Below are positions 1 through 11,040 of a DNA stretch of 64,000 bases, piece by piece. A program made the position numbers and the translations under genes. The first letter of the stretch is position 1; every line of letters starts with the position of its first letter. A model generated the notes under the pieces. That model ran no database searches and was not told the DNA's origin. It was given only the letters and a program-made list of their open reading frames with translations. Source of the DNA: Lachnospiraceae bacterium (GTDB lineage: Bacteria; Bacillota; Clostridia; Lachnospirales; Lachnospiraceae); the NCBI GenBank assembly GCA_024698705.1, contig JAILQX010000046.1:1-64000 (forward strand), in the 5' to 3' direction.

Positions 1-1625
1 GCAATGAACTGTTCCATATTCATGATCTGGCGCTTCTTAGCCATCTCATCGCTTTCGAGGTATTCGTCGTATGTGCACTGCTTGTCGATGAGACCGCCTG
101 CGGTTATCTCCATGATGCGGTTGGCAGTGGTCTGGACGAACTGGTGGTCCTGACAGGTGAAGAGGACTACGCCCGGGAACTTCATGAGACCGTTGTTGAG
201 AGCCGTGATCGCTTCCATGTCAAGGTGGTTGGTCGGCTCGTCGAGGATCATGGTGTTGGCGCCGCTCATCATCATCTTGGAGAGCATGCATCTGACGCGC
301 TCGCCTCCGGAGAGGACTTTCAGCTTCTTAAGGGCGTCGTCACCCGAGAAGAGCATGCGGCCGAGCCAGCCTCGCACGTATGTAACATCTTTTTCCTGCG
401 AATATCCCATGAGCCAGTCGACGATGGACTGGTCGCCCTTGAACTCTTCGGAGCTGTCCTTAGGGAAATAGGCCTGGGAGGTCGTGATGCCCCATTTGTA
501 GAAGCCTTCATCCGGCTCTTCCTCGCCCGCAAGGATCTGGAAGAGGGCCGTGGTAGCCATGGTATTAGGTCCGACAAAGGCAACTTTGTCGCCCTTGTTG
601 AGCGTAAATGAAATGTTATCCAGCACTTTTACGCCGTCAACGGTCTTGGAAAGGCCTTCGACCGTAAGGACTTCGTTGCCGATATCGCGGTTCGGCTTAA
701 AGTCGATGTAAGGGTACTTTCTCGAAGACGGCTTCATCTCATCGAGCTGGATCTTCTCAAGCGCACGCTTACGCGAAGTAGCCTGCTTGGACTTGGAAGC
801 ATTAGCCGAGAAACGCTGGATGAACTCTTTAAGTTCTTTGATCTTTTCTTCTTTCTTCTTGTTGGCTTCCTTCATCTGCCGGATCATCAGCTGGCTGGAC
901 TCATACCAGAAATCATAGTTGCCGGCATAAAGCTGGATCTTGCCGTAATCGATATCCGCGGTATGTGTACAAACCTTATTGAGAAAGTATCTGTCATGGG
1001 AAACAACGATGACGGTATTCTCAAAGTTTATAAGGAATTCCTCGAGCCATGCGATCGCATCGAGATCCAAGTGGTTCGTGGGCTCGTCGAGAAGAAGTAT
1101 ATCCGGATTACCGAACAGAGCTTTTGCGAGCAGTACCTTGACCTTCTGATTACCGTCAAGCTCCGACATCATGCTGTAATGGAGCTCAGTATCGATACCC
1201 AGTCCGTTCAAGAGCATTGCGGCATTGGATTCGGCCTCCCAGCCGTCCAACTCGGCGAATTCAGCTTCCAGTTCGCTTGCGCGTATACCGTCCTCATCGG
1301 AGAAATTCTCTTTGGCATAAATGGCATCCTTTTCCTTCATTATGTCATAAAGCCTTTTATTGCCTAAGATGACCGTATCGAGAACATTGTATGTATCATA
1401 TTTGAAATGATCCTGCTCCAATACGCTCATACGCTGGCCGGGTGTCATTGCGACCTCACCGCTCGTGGTTTCGAGTTCTCCCGACAGTATTTTTAAAAAA
1501 GTGGATTTTCCTGCACCGTTGGCACCGATGAGACCATAGCAGTTTCCTTCCGTAAATTTGATATTGACATCTTCGAAAAGGGCTTTTTTGCCAAATCGGA
1601 GAGTAACATTATTTGCACTGATCAT
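1..1625 (-). CDS. ABC-F family ATP-binding protein (YkpA/YbiT-like), C-terminus cut by window edge
   Basis: Reverse-strand translation from ATG at 1625: MISANNVTLRFGKKALFEDVNIKF..., Walker A GANGAGKST, LDEPTNHLD twice, SHDRYFLN in NBD1, LSGGERVRCMLSKMMM and DHQFVQTTANRIMEI in NBD2. Not in ORF track because it runs off the edge. Confidence 0.93.
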   Translation of the reverse strand, partial: MISANNVTLRFGKKALFEDVNIKFTEGNCYGLIGANGAGKSTFLKILSGELETTSGEVAMTPGQRMSVLEQDHFKYDTYNVLDTVILGNKRLYDIMKEKDAIYAKENFSDEDGIRASELEAEFAELDGWEAESNAAMLLNGLGIDTELHYSMMSELDGNQKVKVLLAKALFGNPDILLLDEPTNHLDLDAIAWLEEFLINFENTVIVVSHDRYFLNKVCTHTADIDYGKIQLYAGNYDFWYESSQLMIRQMKEANKKKEEKIKELKEFIQRFSANASKSKQATSRKRALEKIQLDEMKPSSRKYPYIDFKPNRDIGNEVLTVEGLSKTVDGVKVLDNISFTLNKGDKVAFVGPNTMATTALFQILAGEEEPDEGFYKWGITTSQAYFPKDSSEEFKGDQSIVDWLMGYSQEKDVTYVRGWLGRMLFSGDDALKKLKVLSGGERVRCMLSKMMMSGANTMILDEPTNHLDMEAITALNNGLMKFPGVVLFTCQDHQFVQTTANRIMEITAGGLIDKQCTYDEYLESDEMAKKRQIMNMEQFI

Positions 1626-1749
1626 TTATTGACCTCTTTCTTTATTTATATTAACTATACACAACAGTCAATATTCTATAATAAAAGTGCCTTAAAAAGC
1701 AAGTTTCACGTTTAAAAATAAAAAAAGAATAAAATAACCTCGGTTTTGG

Positions 1750-1776
1750 TTGAAAAAATCTGATTTGAAGTTAAAA
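1750..1776 (+). promoter_or_regulatory. candidate sigma-A promoter for groESL
   Basis: TTGAAA - 16 nt - TAAAAT upstream of groES; AT-rich context makes it tentative. Confidence 0.35.
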
Positions 1777-1810
1777 TGTATTTTTAGAGAATAAAAGGAG
1801 GCGAAATCTC

Positions 1811-2095
1811 ATGAAATTAGTTCCATTAGGCGACAGAGTCGTATTAAAACAGTTGGTTGCTGAAGAGACCACAAAATCCGGTATCGTATTACCCGGACAG
1901 AATAAGGAGAAGCCACAGCAGGCTGAAGTTGTTGCTGTAGGTCCCGGCGGTGTTATTGACGGAAAAGAAGTCAAGATGGAAGTTAAAGTCGGTGACAATG
2001 TTATCTATTCGAAGTATGCCGGAACAGATGTTAAACTTGATGAAGAAGAGTTCATAGTGGTTAAACAGGCAGACATTCTTGCGATCATTCAGTGA
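1811..2095 (+). CDS. groES: co-chaperonin GroES
   Basis: 94 aa, MKLVPLGDRVVLKQL...GIVLPGQNKEKPQQAEVVAVGPG; RBS aaaaggagg; followed by groL. Confidence 0.98.
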   Translation: MKLVPLGDRVVLKQLVAEETTKSGIVLPGQNKEKPQQAEVVAVGPGGVIDGKEVKMEVKVGDNVIYSKYAGTDVKLDEEEFIVVKQADILAIIQ

Positions 2096-2117
2096 TCTGA
2101 CTAAATTTATTTCGTGA

Positions 2118-3773
<1,656 letters not shown>

Positions 3774-3787
3774 ATATCGTTTTCAAG

Positions 3788-3820
3788 GGTCTGTCTGCTT
3801 TATGCAGGCAGACCTTTTTT
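3788..3820 (+). terminator. rho-independent terminator after groL
   Basis: GGTCTGTCTGC-ttta-t-GCAGGCAGACC followed by TTTTTT. Confidence 0.9.
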
Positions 3821-3863
3821 AATGCTGTTTTATATAAGCAGAGTATATTGTGGAGCGTTTTCG

Positions 3864-3872
3864 TGATATAAT
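3864..3872 (+). promoter_or_regulatory. candidate extended -10 promoter for ABC exporter operon
   Basis: TGATATAAT ~35 nt upstream of the ATG at 3908. Confidence 0.45.
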
Positions 3873-3907
3873 AAGCCGCAAGAATCTATTACGGGAAAGA
3901 AAATTTT

Positions 3908-5650
3908 ATGAAGAGATTACTGGTTTATCTTAAAGGATATAAAAAAGAGTGTATACTGGCACCGCTTTTCAAGATGCTGGAAGCATCATTTGAACTGTTT
4001 GTTCCTCTTGTTGTTGCGGACCTTATTGATAATGGAATAGCGCGAATGGACAAGGGGATCATAGTAAGATCATTTGTATTGCTTGTCATTCTTGGCTTTA
4101 TCGGTCTGGTGGCATCTCTTACTGCGCAGTTTTTTGCGGCAAAGGCGGCAGTGAATTTTGCAACAGACTTGAGACACTCTTTGTTTTCACATCTGATGAA
4201 ACTTGGTTTCCCGGAGATAGACAGGCTGGGCACATCCACGATGATCACACGCATGACAAGTGATGTCAATCAGCTCCAGAACGGCGTAAACATGGTCTTA
4301 AGGCTTTTTTTAAGGAGCCCGTTCGTAGTGTTCGGTGCTATGATCATGGCATTTACGATAGATGTTAAGAGTGCCCTTATTTTTCTTGCAGTGATAGTAA
4401 CGTTAAGTTTTGTCGTATTCGGTCTTATGATAGTTGATATAAGACTGGCCTCTAAGGTACAGCAGGATCTGGAGAGAGTTCTTTCGGCTACGAGGGAGAA
4501 CTTAAACGGAGTCCGTGTCATCAGGGCATTCTGCAAGGAAAAAGAAGAATATAACAGGTTCAGCGAAGATAACGGGATCCTTACCGCGGCGCTCAATCAT
4601 GCGTCAAATATGACGGCCATGCTGAATCCGCTTACATATGTTATGATCAACGGAGCTATAATCGCGCTTATCTATACCGGTGCGCTTCATGTATCAAAAG
4701 GGATCATCTCACAGGGACAGGTTGTGGCACTGTATAATTACATGTCCCAGATACTTGTTGAACTTATAAAGCTTGCCAATCTGATAGTTCTCATAATCAA
4801 ATCCGTTGCGAGCGGCAACAGGGTATCGGCTGTGTTTGATATCAATCCATCCATGAAGGACGCTCAGATCGATATCGCCGATAAAGAAACGCAGGGAGAA
4901 AGTGAGAACGGTAAATACAGTGTCGAATACAGAAATGTTTCGCTTACTTATCCCACAGCGGGAGATGCGAGCCTGGAAAATATAAGCTTTAAGGTCGAAA
5001 AAGGCCGCACGGTGGGTATCATCGGAGGTACCGGCTGCGGAAAGACGAGTCTTGTTCATCTGCTGTGCAGATTCTACGAGGTAAGTAACGGTGAAGTGCT
5101 GATCAACGGAACCGATGTAAGAGAGTATACGACAGACAGTCTGCGCAAAAAGGTCGGGATCGTAATGCAGAAGGCCGTACTCTTTAAAGGTACGCTCAGG
5201 GACAATTTAAGATGGGCCGACAAAAATGCAACGGACGAAGAGATGAACGAGGCGCTCATGAATGCTCAGGCCTATGATATGATGCAGGAAAAGGGCGGAC
5301 TTGATGCCGTGATAGAGCAGGGCGGACGTAATTTTTCGGGCGGACAGAAGCAGCGTTTGTCCATAGCAAGAACATTGATCGGAAAGCCTGAGATACTCAT
5401 ACTTGATGACAGTTCTTCGGCACTTGATTACCTGACAGACCTTAACCTTAGGAAAGCTATAAGCAGGCTTGAATACGATCCTACGGTATTTATAGTTTCG
5501 GGCAGATGCGCTTCCATAATGAGTGCGGACATGATAATAGTCCTTGATGACGGTAAAGTTGCAGGTATAGGTAGACATGACGAACTTCTTGAAACGTGTG
5601 ACGTATACAAGGAAATATATGCTTCGCAATACAAGGGGGTAAGTGTATGA
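3908..5650 (+). CDS. ABC exporter subunit A (TMD-NBD), heterodimeric type
   Basis: 580 aa; N-terminal TM domain; GGTGCGKTSL, NFSGGQKQRLSIART, ILILDDSSSALD. Confidence 0.94.
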   Translation: MKRLLVYLKGYKKECILAPLFKMLEASFELFVPLVVADLIDNGIARMDKGIIVRSFVLLVILGFIGLVASLTAQFFAAKAAVNFATDLRHSLFSHLMKLGFPEIDRLGTSTMITRMTSDVNQLQNGVNMVLRLFLRSPFVVFGAMIMAFTIDVKSALIFLAVIVTLSFVVFGLMIVDIRLASKVQQDLERVLSATRENLNGVRVIRAFCKEKEEYNRFSEDNGILTAALNHASNMTAMLNPLTYVMINGAIIALIYTGALHVSKGIISQGQVVALYNYMSQILVELIKLANLIVLIIKSVASGNRVSAVFDINPSMKDAQIDIADKETQGESENGKYSVEYRNVSLTYPTAGDASLENISFKVEKGRTVGIIGGTGCGKTSLVHLLCRFYEVSNGEVLINGTDVREYTTDSLRKKVGIVMQKAVLFKGTLRDNLRWADKNATDEEMNEALMNAQAYDMMQEKGGLDAVIEQGGRNFSGGQKQRLSIARTLIGKPEILILDDSSSALDYLTDLNLRKAISRLEYDPTVFIVSGRCASIMSADMIIVLDDGKVAGIGRHDELLETCDVYKEIYASQYKGVSV

Positions 5651-7416
5651 AAACAATAAAAAGGATAATGCGTTACCTCAAAAACAATATATGGCTTGCT
5701 TTTCTGTCAATGCTCTTAGCACTTGTATCGGCTGTATCCGCATTGTTCATCCCCGTGATCATAGGTAATGCGATAGACACCATAGGCCTTTTGGACGATC
5801 CGGACTTCATTGTGACAGGTTCCGTGTTTCCCATACAGAGTATAATCATTTCTCTTGGGTTCGCGGCTGCATTGGTTTTCACTTCGGCACTTTGTCAGCA
5901 GATGATGAGCATAATCAATAATAAAGTGACTTATCGTGTCGTGGGCAATATCAGGGAGGAAATGTTTGCAAAGCTTCAGAAAATGCCTCTTTCCTATCTG
6001 GATACACATCCAACAGGTGAGATAGTGAGCAAGATGATCAATGATGCGGAACAGCTTGCGGACGGTCTTTTGCTTGGATTTTCTAATTTCTTCACAGGAG
6101 TTGTGACTATCCTTGGAACGATAGTACTGATGCTGCTCCTTAACTGGAAGGTGGCTTTACTCGTAATATGTCTGACGCCGCTTTCATTTCTTGTGGCTAA
6201 ATTCATATCTAAGCATACCTATGACATGTTTAAGATACAAAATGAGACCAAAGCGGAACAGACAGGCTACATAGACGAGATGATAGGTAATGAAAAGGTC
6301 GTAAAAAGCTTCGGCCGTGAAGAGGAAGCCATAAAAGAATTTGATGAAATAAACAAAAGGTTGCGTGAATGCTCTTTAAAGGCTGTATTCTATTCGTCAC
6401 TTACCAATCCGAGTACCAGATTTGTCAACGCCTGCGTGTATGCGGCGGTAGCATTGAGCGGAGGGTTACTTGCAATAAACGGAGCTCTGAGTGTCGGAAT
6501 GCTGACCACGATGTTATGCTACGCAAATCAATATACAAAGCCTTTCAATGAGATAACAGGTGTCATAACCGAACTGCAGAATGCTTTAAGCTGCGGCGCG
6601 AGGATATTTGAATTTCTTGATGAAAAGACGGAAACGGATTCGAAGGTTTTGGACAATTCCGTTGAAAATACTGAAAGGGATATGGAAGAACATGTTGTCA
6701 TCAGTAATGTTTCATTTTCATATACTCCGGAAAAGCCTTTGATCGAGAATTTCGATCTTGACGTAAAACCCGGACAGAGCGTTGCAATAGTAGGTCCTAC
6801 AGGCTGTGGAAAAACAACATTTATCAATCTGCTCATGAGATTTTATGAAATAAATGAGGGAAAGATAGAGATAGGCGGAGAGGATATAAGGGATATGAAA
6901 AGGCATGATCTCAGGCGGCGATTCGGTATGGTCTTGCAGGATACGTGGATCAAAAACGGAACGGTCCTTGAAAATATCCTTATCGGAAAAGCGGATGCGA
7001 CCAGGGAAGAGGCCGTAAATGCCGCAAAAGCGGTTCATGCTCACGGCTTTATAAAAAGGCTTTCAAACGGTTATGATACAGTGCTGTCCGATAACGGAGG
7101 CGATCTTTCGGCAGGACAGAAGCAGCTCATATGTATTGCAAGAGTAATGCTCATGCAGCCGGATATGCTGATACTGGATGAAGCGACAAGCAATATAGAT
7201 ACAAGAACCGAGATCCTCATAAGCAGAGCGTTTGACGAGCTTATGAAGGACAGGACAAGCTTCGTGGTAGCACACAGGCTGTCAACGATAGTAAATGCAG
7301 ATGTGATACTCGTTATGAAGGACGGACATATAATAGAGAAGGGTAAGCACGAAGAACTCCTTAAAAAGGGCGGCTTTTACAGAGATCTGTATATGAGCCA
7401 GTACAGTGCCGTTTAA
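5647..7416 (+). CDS. ABC exporter subunit B (TMD-NBD), heterodimeric type
   Basis: 589 aa; GPTGCGKTTF, LSAGQKQLICIAR, LILDEATSNIDTRTE, VVAHRLSTI; overlaps upstream gene by 4 bp. Confidence 0.95.
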   Translation: MKTIKRIMRYLKNNIWLAFLSMLLALVSAVSALFIPVIIGNAIDTIGLLDDPDFIVTGSVFPIQSIIISLGFAAALVFTSALCQQMMSIINNKVTYRVVGNIREEMFAKLQKMPLSYLDTHPTGEIVSKMINDAEQLADGLLLGFSNFFTGVVTILGTIVLMLLLNWKVALLVICLTPLSFLVAKFISKHTYDMFKIQNETKAEQTGYIDEMIGNEKVVKSFGREEEAIKEFDEINKRLRECSLKAVFYSSLTNPSTRFVNACVYAAVALSGGLLAINGALSVGMLTTMLCYANQYTKPFNEITGVITELQNALSCGARIFEFLDEKTETDSKVLDNSVENTERDMEEHVVISNVSFSYTPEKPLIENFDLDVKPGQSVAIVGPTGCGKTTFINLLMRFYEINEGKIEIGGEDIRDMKRHDLRRRFGMVLQDTWIKNGTVLENILIGKADATREEAVNAAKAVHAHGFIKRLSNGYDTVLSDNGGDLSAGQKQLICIARVMLMQPDMLILDEATSNIDTRTEILISRAFDELMKDRTSFVVAHRLSTIVNADVILVMKDGHIIEKGKHEELLKKGGFYRDLYMSQYSAV

Positions 7417-7426
7417 TGTATTTTTC

Positions 7427-7455
7427 TTGAAGTGGTATTTTTATTAGAGTATAAT
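7427..7455 (+). promoter_or_regulatory. sigma-A type promoter for apt
   Basis: TTGAAG - 17 nt - TATAAT, 42 nt upstream of the apt ATG. Confidence 0.75.
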
Positions 7456-7496
7456 GTTATAATGGTTTTTAAAAACAAGAAACGGGGTACAATGCC

Positions 7497-8021
7497 ATGA
7501 AAAAACTAGAAGATTATGTAAGAAGTATTCCTGATTTTCCCGAGGAAGGTATAATTTTCAGGGATGTGACCAGTGTATGTCAGGATCCTGACGGCTTTAA
7601 GCTTGCGATAGACAGCATGATCGGGCTTGTTGAAGACCTTGACTACGATGTTGTTGTCGGAGCGGAATCAAGAGGATTCATATTCGGTGCTCCCATAGCG
7701 TACAGCAAGGGAAAAGCACTCGTTCTTGTAAGAAAGAAAGGAAAACTTCCCTGTGAGACCATAGAGGAAAGCTATGATCTCGAATACGGCAAGGCCACGA
7801 TTGAGATACACAAGGATGCCATAAAGCCAGGTCAAAAGGTACTTTTGGTCGATGATCTGATGGCGACAGGTGGCACGATCGGTGCCATGATAAAGCTTGT
7901 TGAAAAGCTCGGAGGAGAGGTTGTAGGCATACTCTGTCTCATGGAACTCGCCGGACTCAAGGGCCGTGAAAAGCTCAAAGGTTATCGTGTCGATTCGGCA
8001 CTCATATACGAAGGCAAATGA
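7497..8021 (+). CDS. apt: adenine phosphoribosyltransferase
   Basis: 174 aa, IPDFPEEGIIFRDVT, AESRGFIFGAPIAY, VLLVDDLMATGGT. Confidence 0.97.
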   Translation: MKKLEDYVRSIPDFPEEGIIFRDVTSVCQDPDGFKLAIDSMIGLVEDLDYDVVVGAESRGFIFGAPIAYSKGKALVLVRKKGKLPCETIEESYDLEYGKATIEIHKDAIKPGQKVLLVDDLMATGGTIGAMIKLVEKLGGEVVGILCLMELAGLKGREKLKGYRVDSALIYEGK

Positions 8022-8038
8022 TTTAGAACGGTGGATGT

Positions 8039-10354
8039 ATGGAAAATTTGGAATACGGCTCCAAATTGAATAACGAACTTGTCATCGATGACGGCAGGAT
8101 CGAGTCATTGCAGGAATTCCTCGCTCCGGAGGAGTTGTACAATGACCTTATCACCCGTGTGCGCAAATATCACCCTTCCGATGATATCTCCATGATCGAG
8201 AAGGCTTATAACAGTGCAAATGATGCTCATAAGGGACAGCTGAGAAAATCAGGGGAACCATATATCATACATCCTCTTTATGTTGCAATAATCCTTGCCG
8301 ATCTTGAGATGGATAAGGAGACCATAGTTGCGGGACTGCTTCATGACGTTGTAGAAGATACCGTTATGACCATTGATGAGATCAAAGAGAACTTCGGTGA
8401 TGATGTTGCGCTTCTCGTTGACGGTGTTACAAAACTGCAATTGCAGATGGACGATGCCAATCTGGATTATTCGGCCATCAAGCTTGAGATGCAGGCGGAA
8501 AACTTAAGAAAAATGTTCCTTGCAATGGCAAAGGATATAAGGGTCATCCTTATAAAGCTGGCTGACAGGCTTCACAATATGCGTACCCTCAAGCATATGC
8601 CGCCGGAGAAACAGCAGAGGATAGCGCGTGAAACGCTTGATATCTACAGCCCGATCGCAATGAGACTCGGTATCTCCAAGATCAAGGTAGAGCTTGACGA
8701 TCTTTCTTTAAAATATCTCGAACCCGATGTGTATTATGATCTTGCCGAGAAGATCGCCGAGAAAAAATCCGAAAGGGAAGCATATATACAGCGTATAGTT
8801 GATGAGGTAAGGGAGCATATCGAAGCTGCAGGGATCAAGGCGACCATCGACGGAAGAGTAAAGCATTTCTTCTCGATATACAAGAAGATGAAGAACCAGA
8901 ACAAATCTCTGGATCAGATATATGACCTGTTTGCCGTAAGGATCATAGTTGACAGTGTTAAAGATTGTTATGCGGCTCTGGGTGTCATACATGAGATATA
9001 CAAGCCTATACCCGGAAGGTTCAAGGATTATATCGCAATGCCAAAGGAGAATATGTACCAGTCTCTGCATACGACATTGATAGGCAACAAGGGACAGCCG
9101 TTTGAGATACAGATACGAACCTATGAAATGCATAAGGCTGCCGAATACGGTATCGCAGCCCATTGGAAATATAAGGAAGCTTCTGACGGAAAGAAGTCAA
9201 CTCAGGGCGAGGAAGAGAAGCTCGACTGGCTGAGAAGGATCCTTGAATGGCAGAGAGACATGTCGGATAATAAGGAATTCATGAGCCTTTTAAAATCCGA
9301 TCTGGACCTGTTCTCGGATAATGTATACTGCTTCACTCCCACGGGCGAGGTAAAGAACCTTCCGGCAGGAAGCACACCGATAGATTTTGCTTATAGCATA
9401 CATTCGGCCGTAGGAAACCGTATGGTCGGAGCAAGAGTCAACGGCCGTCTTGTTACGATCGATTATGAGATAAAGAACGGTGACAGGATAGAGGTCATCA
9501 CTTCACAGAACTCCAAAGGCCCCAGCATGGACTGGCTCAAAGTCGCAAAGTCCACACAGGCCAAGAACAAGATCAATCAATGGTTCAAACAGGAACTTAA
9601 GGAAGACAATATAACAAGGGGCAGGGAATTACTCAATGCCTATTGTAAAGCAAAGAATATAGATACATCAAAGATCCTCACGCAGAGCTACATGAATTCC
9701 ATAATGCTCAAGTATAATTTCAAGGATTGGGAGGGGATACTTGCGGCCGTGGGACACGGAGCTCTCAAGGAAGGCCAGATCGTCAACAAGATGCTTGAAT
9801 TCTACGAGAGAGATCATTACAAGCCTTTAAGTGATGAAGAGATACTTGCCCAGGTTGAGGAGCATGCCGCAAAGCATCCGCAGAACATAAGGAGCAAGAG
9901 CGGTATCGTCGTTAAGGGTGTTGAGGATGTAGCCGTAAGATTTTCAAAATGCTGTTCACCCGTACCGGGCGATGAGATAGTCGGGTTTGTTACAAGAGGA
10001 AGAGGAATATCGATACACAGAAATGACTGTATCAATATGTTAAATCTTTCCGAGGAGGACAGAGCAAGACTGATCGATGCCGAATGGCAGGTGGATGAAA
10101 AGGACGAAAATGAACGTTATCTTGCCGAGATAAGAGCCTTTGCAAATAACAGGCCGGGAATCCTGGGAGATATTTCCAAGGTGTTTACAGAGAAAAACAT
10201 CAGCATCATCACACTTAATTCCCATATGAGTAAGAACAAAGTCGTGACGATGTCGATGAGCTTTGAGATATCAGGCAGGGAAGAACTGCGTAACATCATA
10301 GAACGTTTAAGAAGCATCGAAGGTATCATAGATATTGAAAGAACAACAGGCTGA
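8039..10354 (+). CDS. RelA/SpoT homolog, bifunctional (p)ppGpp synthetase/hydrolase
   Basis: 771 aa; HD motif HDVVEDT, synthetase domain, TGS (VYCFTPTGEVKNLPAGSTPIDFAYSIHS), C-terminal ACT. Confidence 0.97.
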   Translation: MENLEYGSKLNNELVIDDGRIESLQEFLAPEELYNDLITRVRKYHPSDDISMIEKAYNSANDAHKGQLRKSGEPYIIHPLYVAIILADLEMDKETIVAGLLHDVVEDTVMTIDEIKENFGDDVALLVDGVTKLQLQMDDANLDYSAIKLEMQAENLRKMFLAMAKDIRVILIKLADRLHNMRTLKHMPPEKQQRIARETLDIYSPIAMRLGISKIKVELDDLSLKYLEPDVYYDLAEKIAEKKSEREAYIQRIVDEVREHIEAAGIKATIDGRVKHFFSIYKKMKNQNKSLDQIYDLFAVRIIVDSVKDCYAALGVIHEIYKPIPGRFKDYIAMPKENMYQSLHTTLIGNKGQPFEIQIRTYEMHKAAEYGIAAHWKYKEASDGKKSTQGEEEKLDWLRRILEWQRDMSDNKEFMSLLKSDLDLFSDNVYCFTPTGEVKNLPAGSTPIDFAYSIHSAVGNRMVGARVNGRLVTIDYEIKNGDRIEVITSQNSKGPSMDWLKVAKSTQAKNKINQWFKQELKEDNITRGRELLNAYCKAKNIDTSKILTQSYMNSIMLKYNFKDWEGILAAVGHGALKEGQIVNKMLEFYERDHYKPLSDEEILAQVEEHAAKHPQNIRSKSGIVVKGVEDVAVRFSKCCSPVPGDEIVGFVTRGRGISIHRNDCINMLNLSEEDRARLIDAEWQVDEKDENERYLAEIRAFANNRPGILGDISKVFTEKNISIITLNSHMSKNKVVTMSMSFEISGREELRNIIERLRSIEGIIDIERTTG

Positions 10355-10370
10355 CAGACCTGTTGTTCTT
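10339..10370 (+). other. perfect 12-bp inverted repeat spanning the RSH stop codon
   Basis: AAGAACAACAGG-ctgacaga-CCTGTTGTTCTT; TGA at 10352-10354 lies in the loop; no T-run follows. Confidence 0.8.
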
Positions 10371-10399
10371 GTATTGGAGCAAATGAAAGGAAGAAAAAC

Positions 10400-11032
10400 A
10401 TGTCAGATCTGAAGATCGGGAAAATGGTACTTAGCGTATGTGCCACCAATTGTTATTTTGTATATCATGAGGGACAGAACAAGGTGATACTTTTTGACCC
10501 TGCCGATAGGGGAGACCGTATATACAGCAAACTAAAAGAAAACGGTTTTGAAGTTGATACCATACTTCTCACACATGCACATTTTGATCATATCTGGGGC
10601 TGCTCTGAATTAAGGGGGCTTTCCGGAGCAAAGGTCTATGCACTCGATAAGGAGGAGGAACTCCTTTTAAGCAGTGAACTGAATGCCTCTGCAATGGCCG
10701 GAAGACCGTGCACCGTCAAGGCGAACGGCTTTTTCAAAGACGGGGATGAACTGGATATCCTGGGCTTTAAGATAAAAGTACTGGCAACGCCGGGACATAC
10801 AAAGGGAAGCTGCTGTTTTTATTTTGAAGAGGACAGCACACTCATAAGCGGTGATACTCTTTTTGAGGAATCGGTGGGAAGAACGGATCTTCCCACAGGA
10901 AATATGGGAGACCTCACAAGATCGATCCATGATAAGCTTGCACCGTTACCGGATGAAACAAAAGTATATCCGGGACACGGAGGAAGTACGACGATAGGTC
11001 ATGAAAGAGAATATAATCCTTTTTGGAACTAG
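10400..11032 (+). CDS. MBL-fold metallohydrolase (glyoxalase II-like)
   Basis: 210 aa; THAHFDHIWG, ATPGHTKGS, SGDTLF, VYPGHGG. Confidence 0.93.
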   Translation: MSDLKIGKMVLSVCATNCYFVYHEGQNKVILFDPADRGDRIYSKLKENGFEVDTILLTHAHFDHIWGCSELRGLSGAKVYALDKEEELLLSSELNASAMAGRPCTVKANGFFKDGDELDILGFKIKVLATPGHTKGSCCFYFEEDSTLISGDTLFEESVGRTDLPTGNMGDLTRSIHDKLAPLPDETKVYPGHGGSTTIGHEREYNPFWN

Positions 11033-11040
11033 GAACGGCT

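Noticed and set aside
144-611. 155-aa plus-strand ORF at the left edge
   Set aside because: Antisense to the ABC-F gene, which carries clear conserved motifs and runs off the window.
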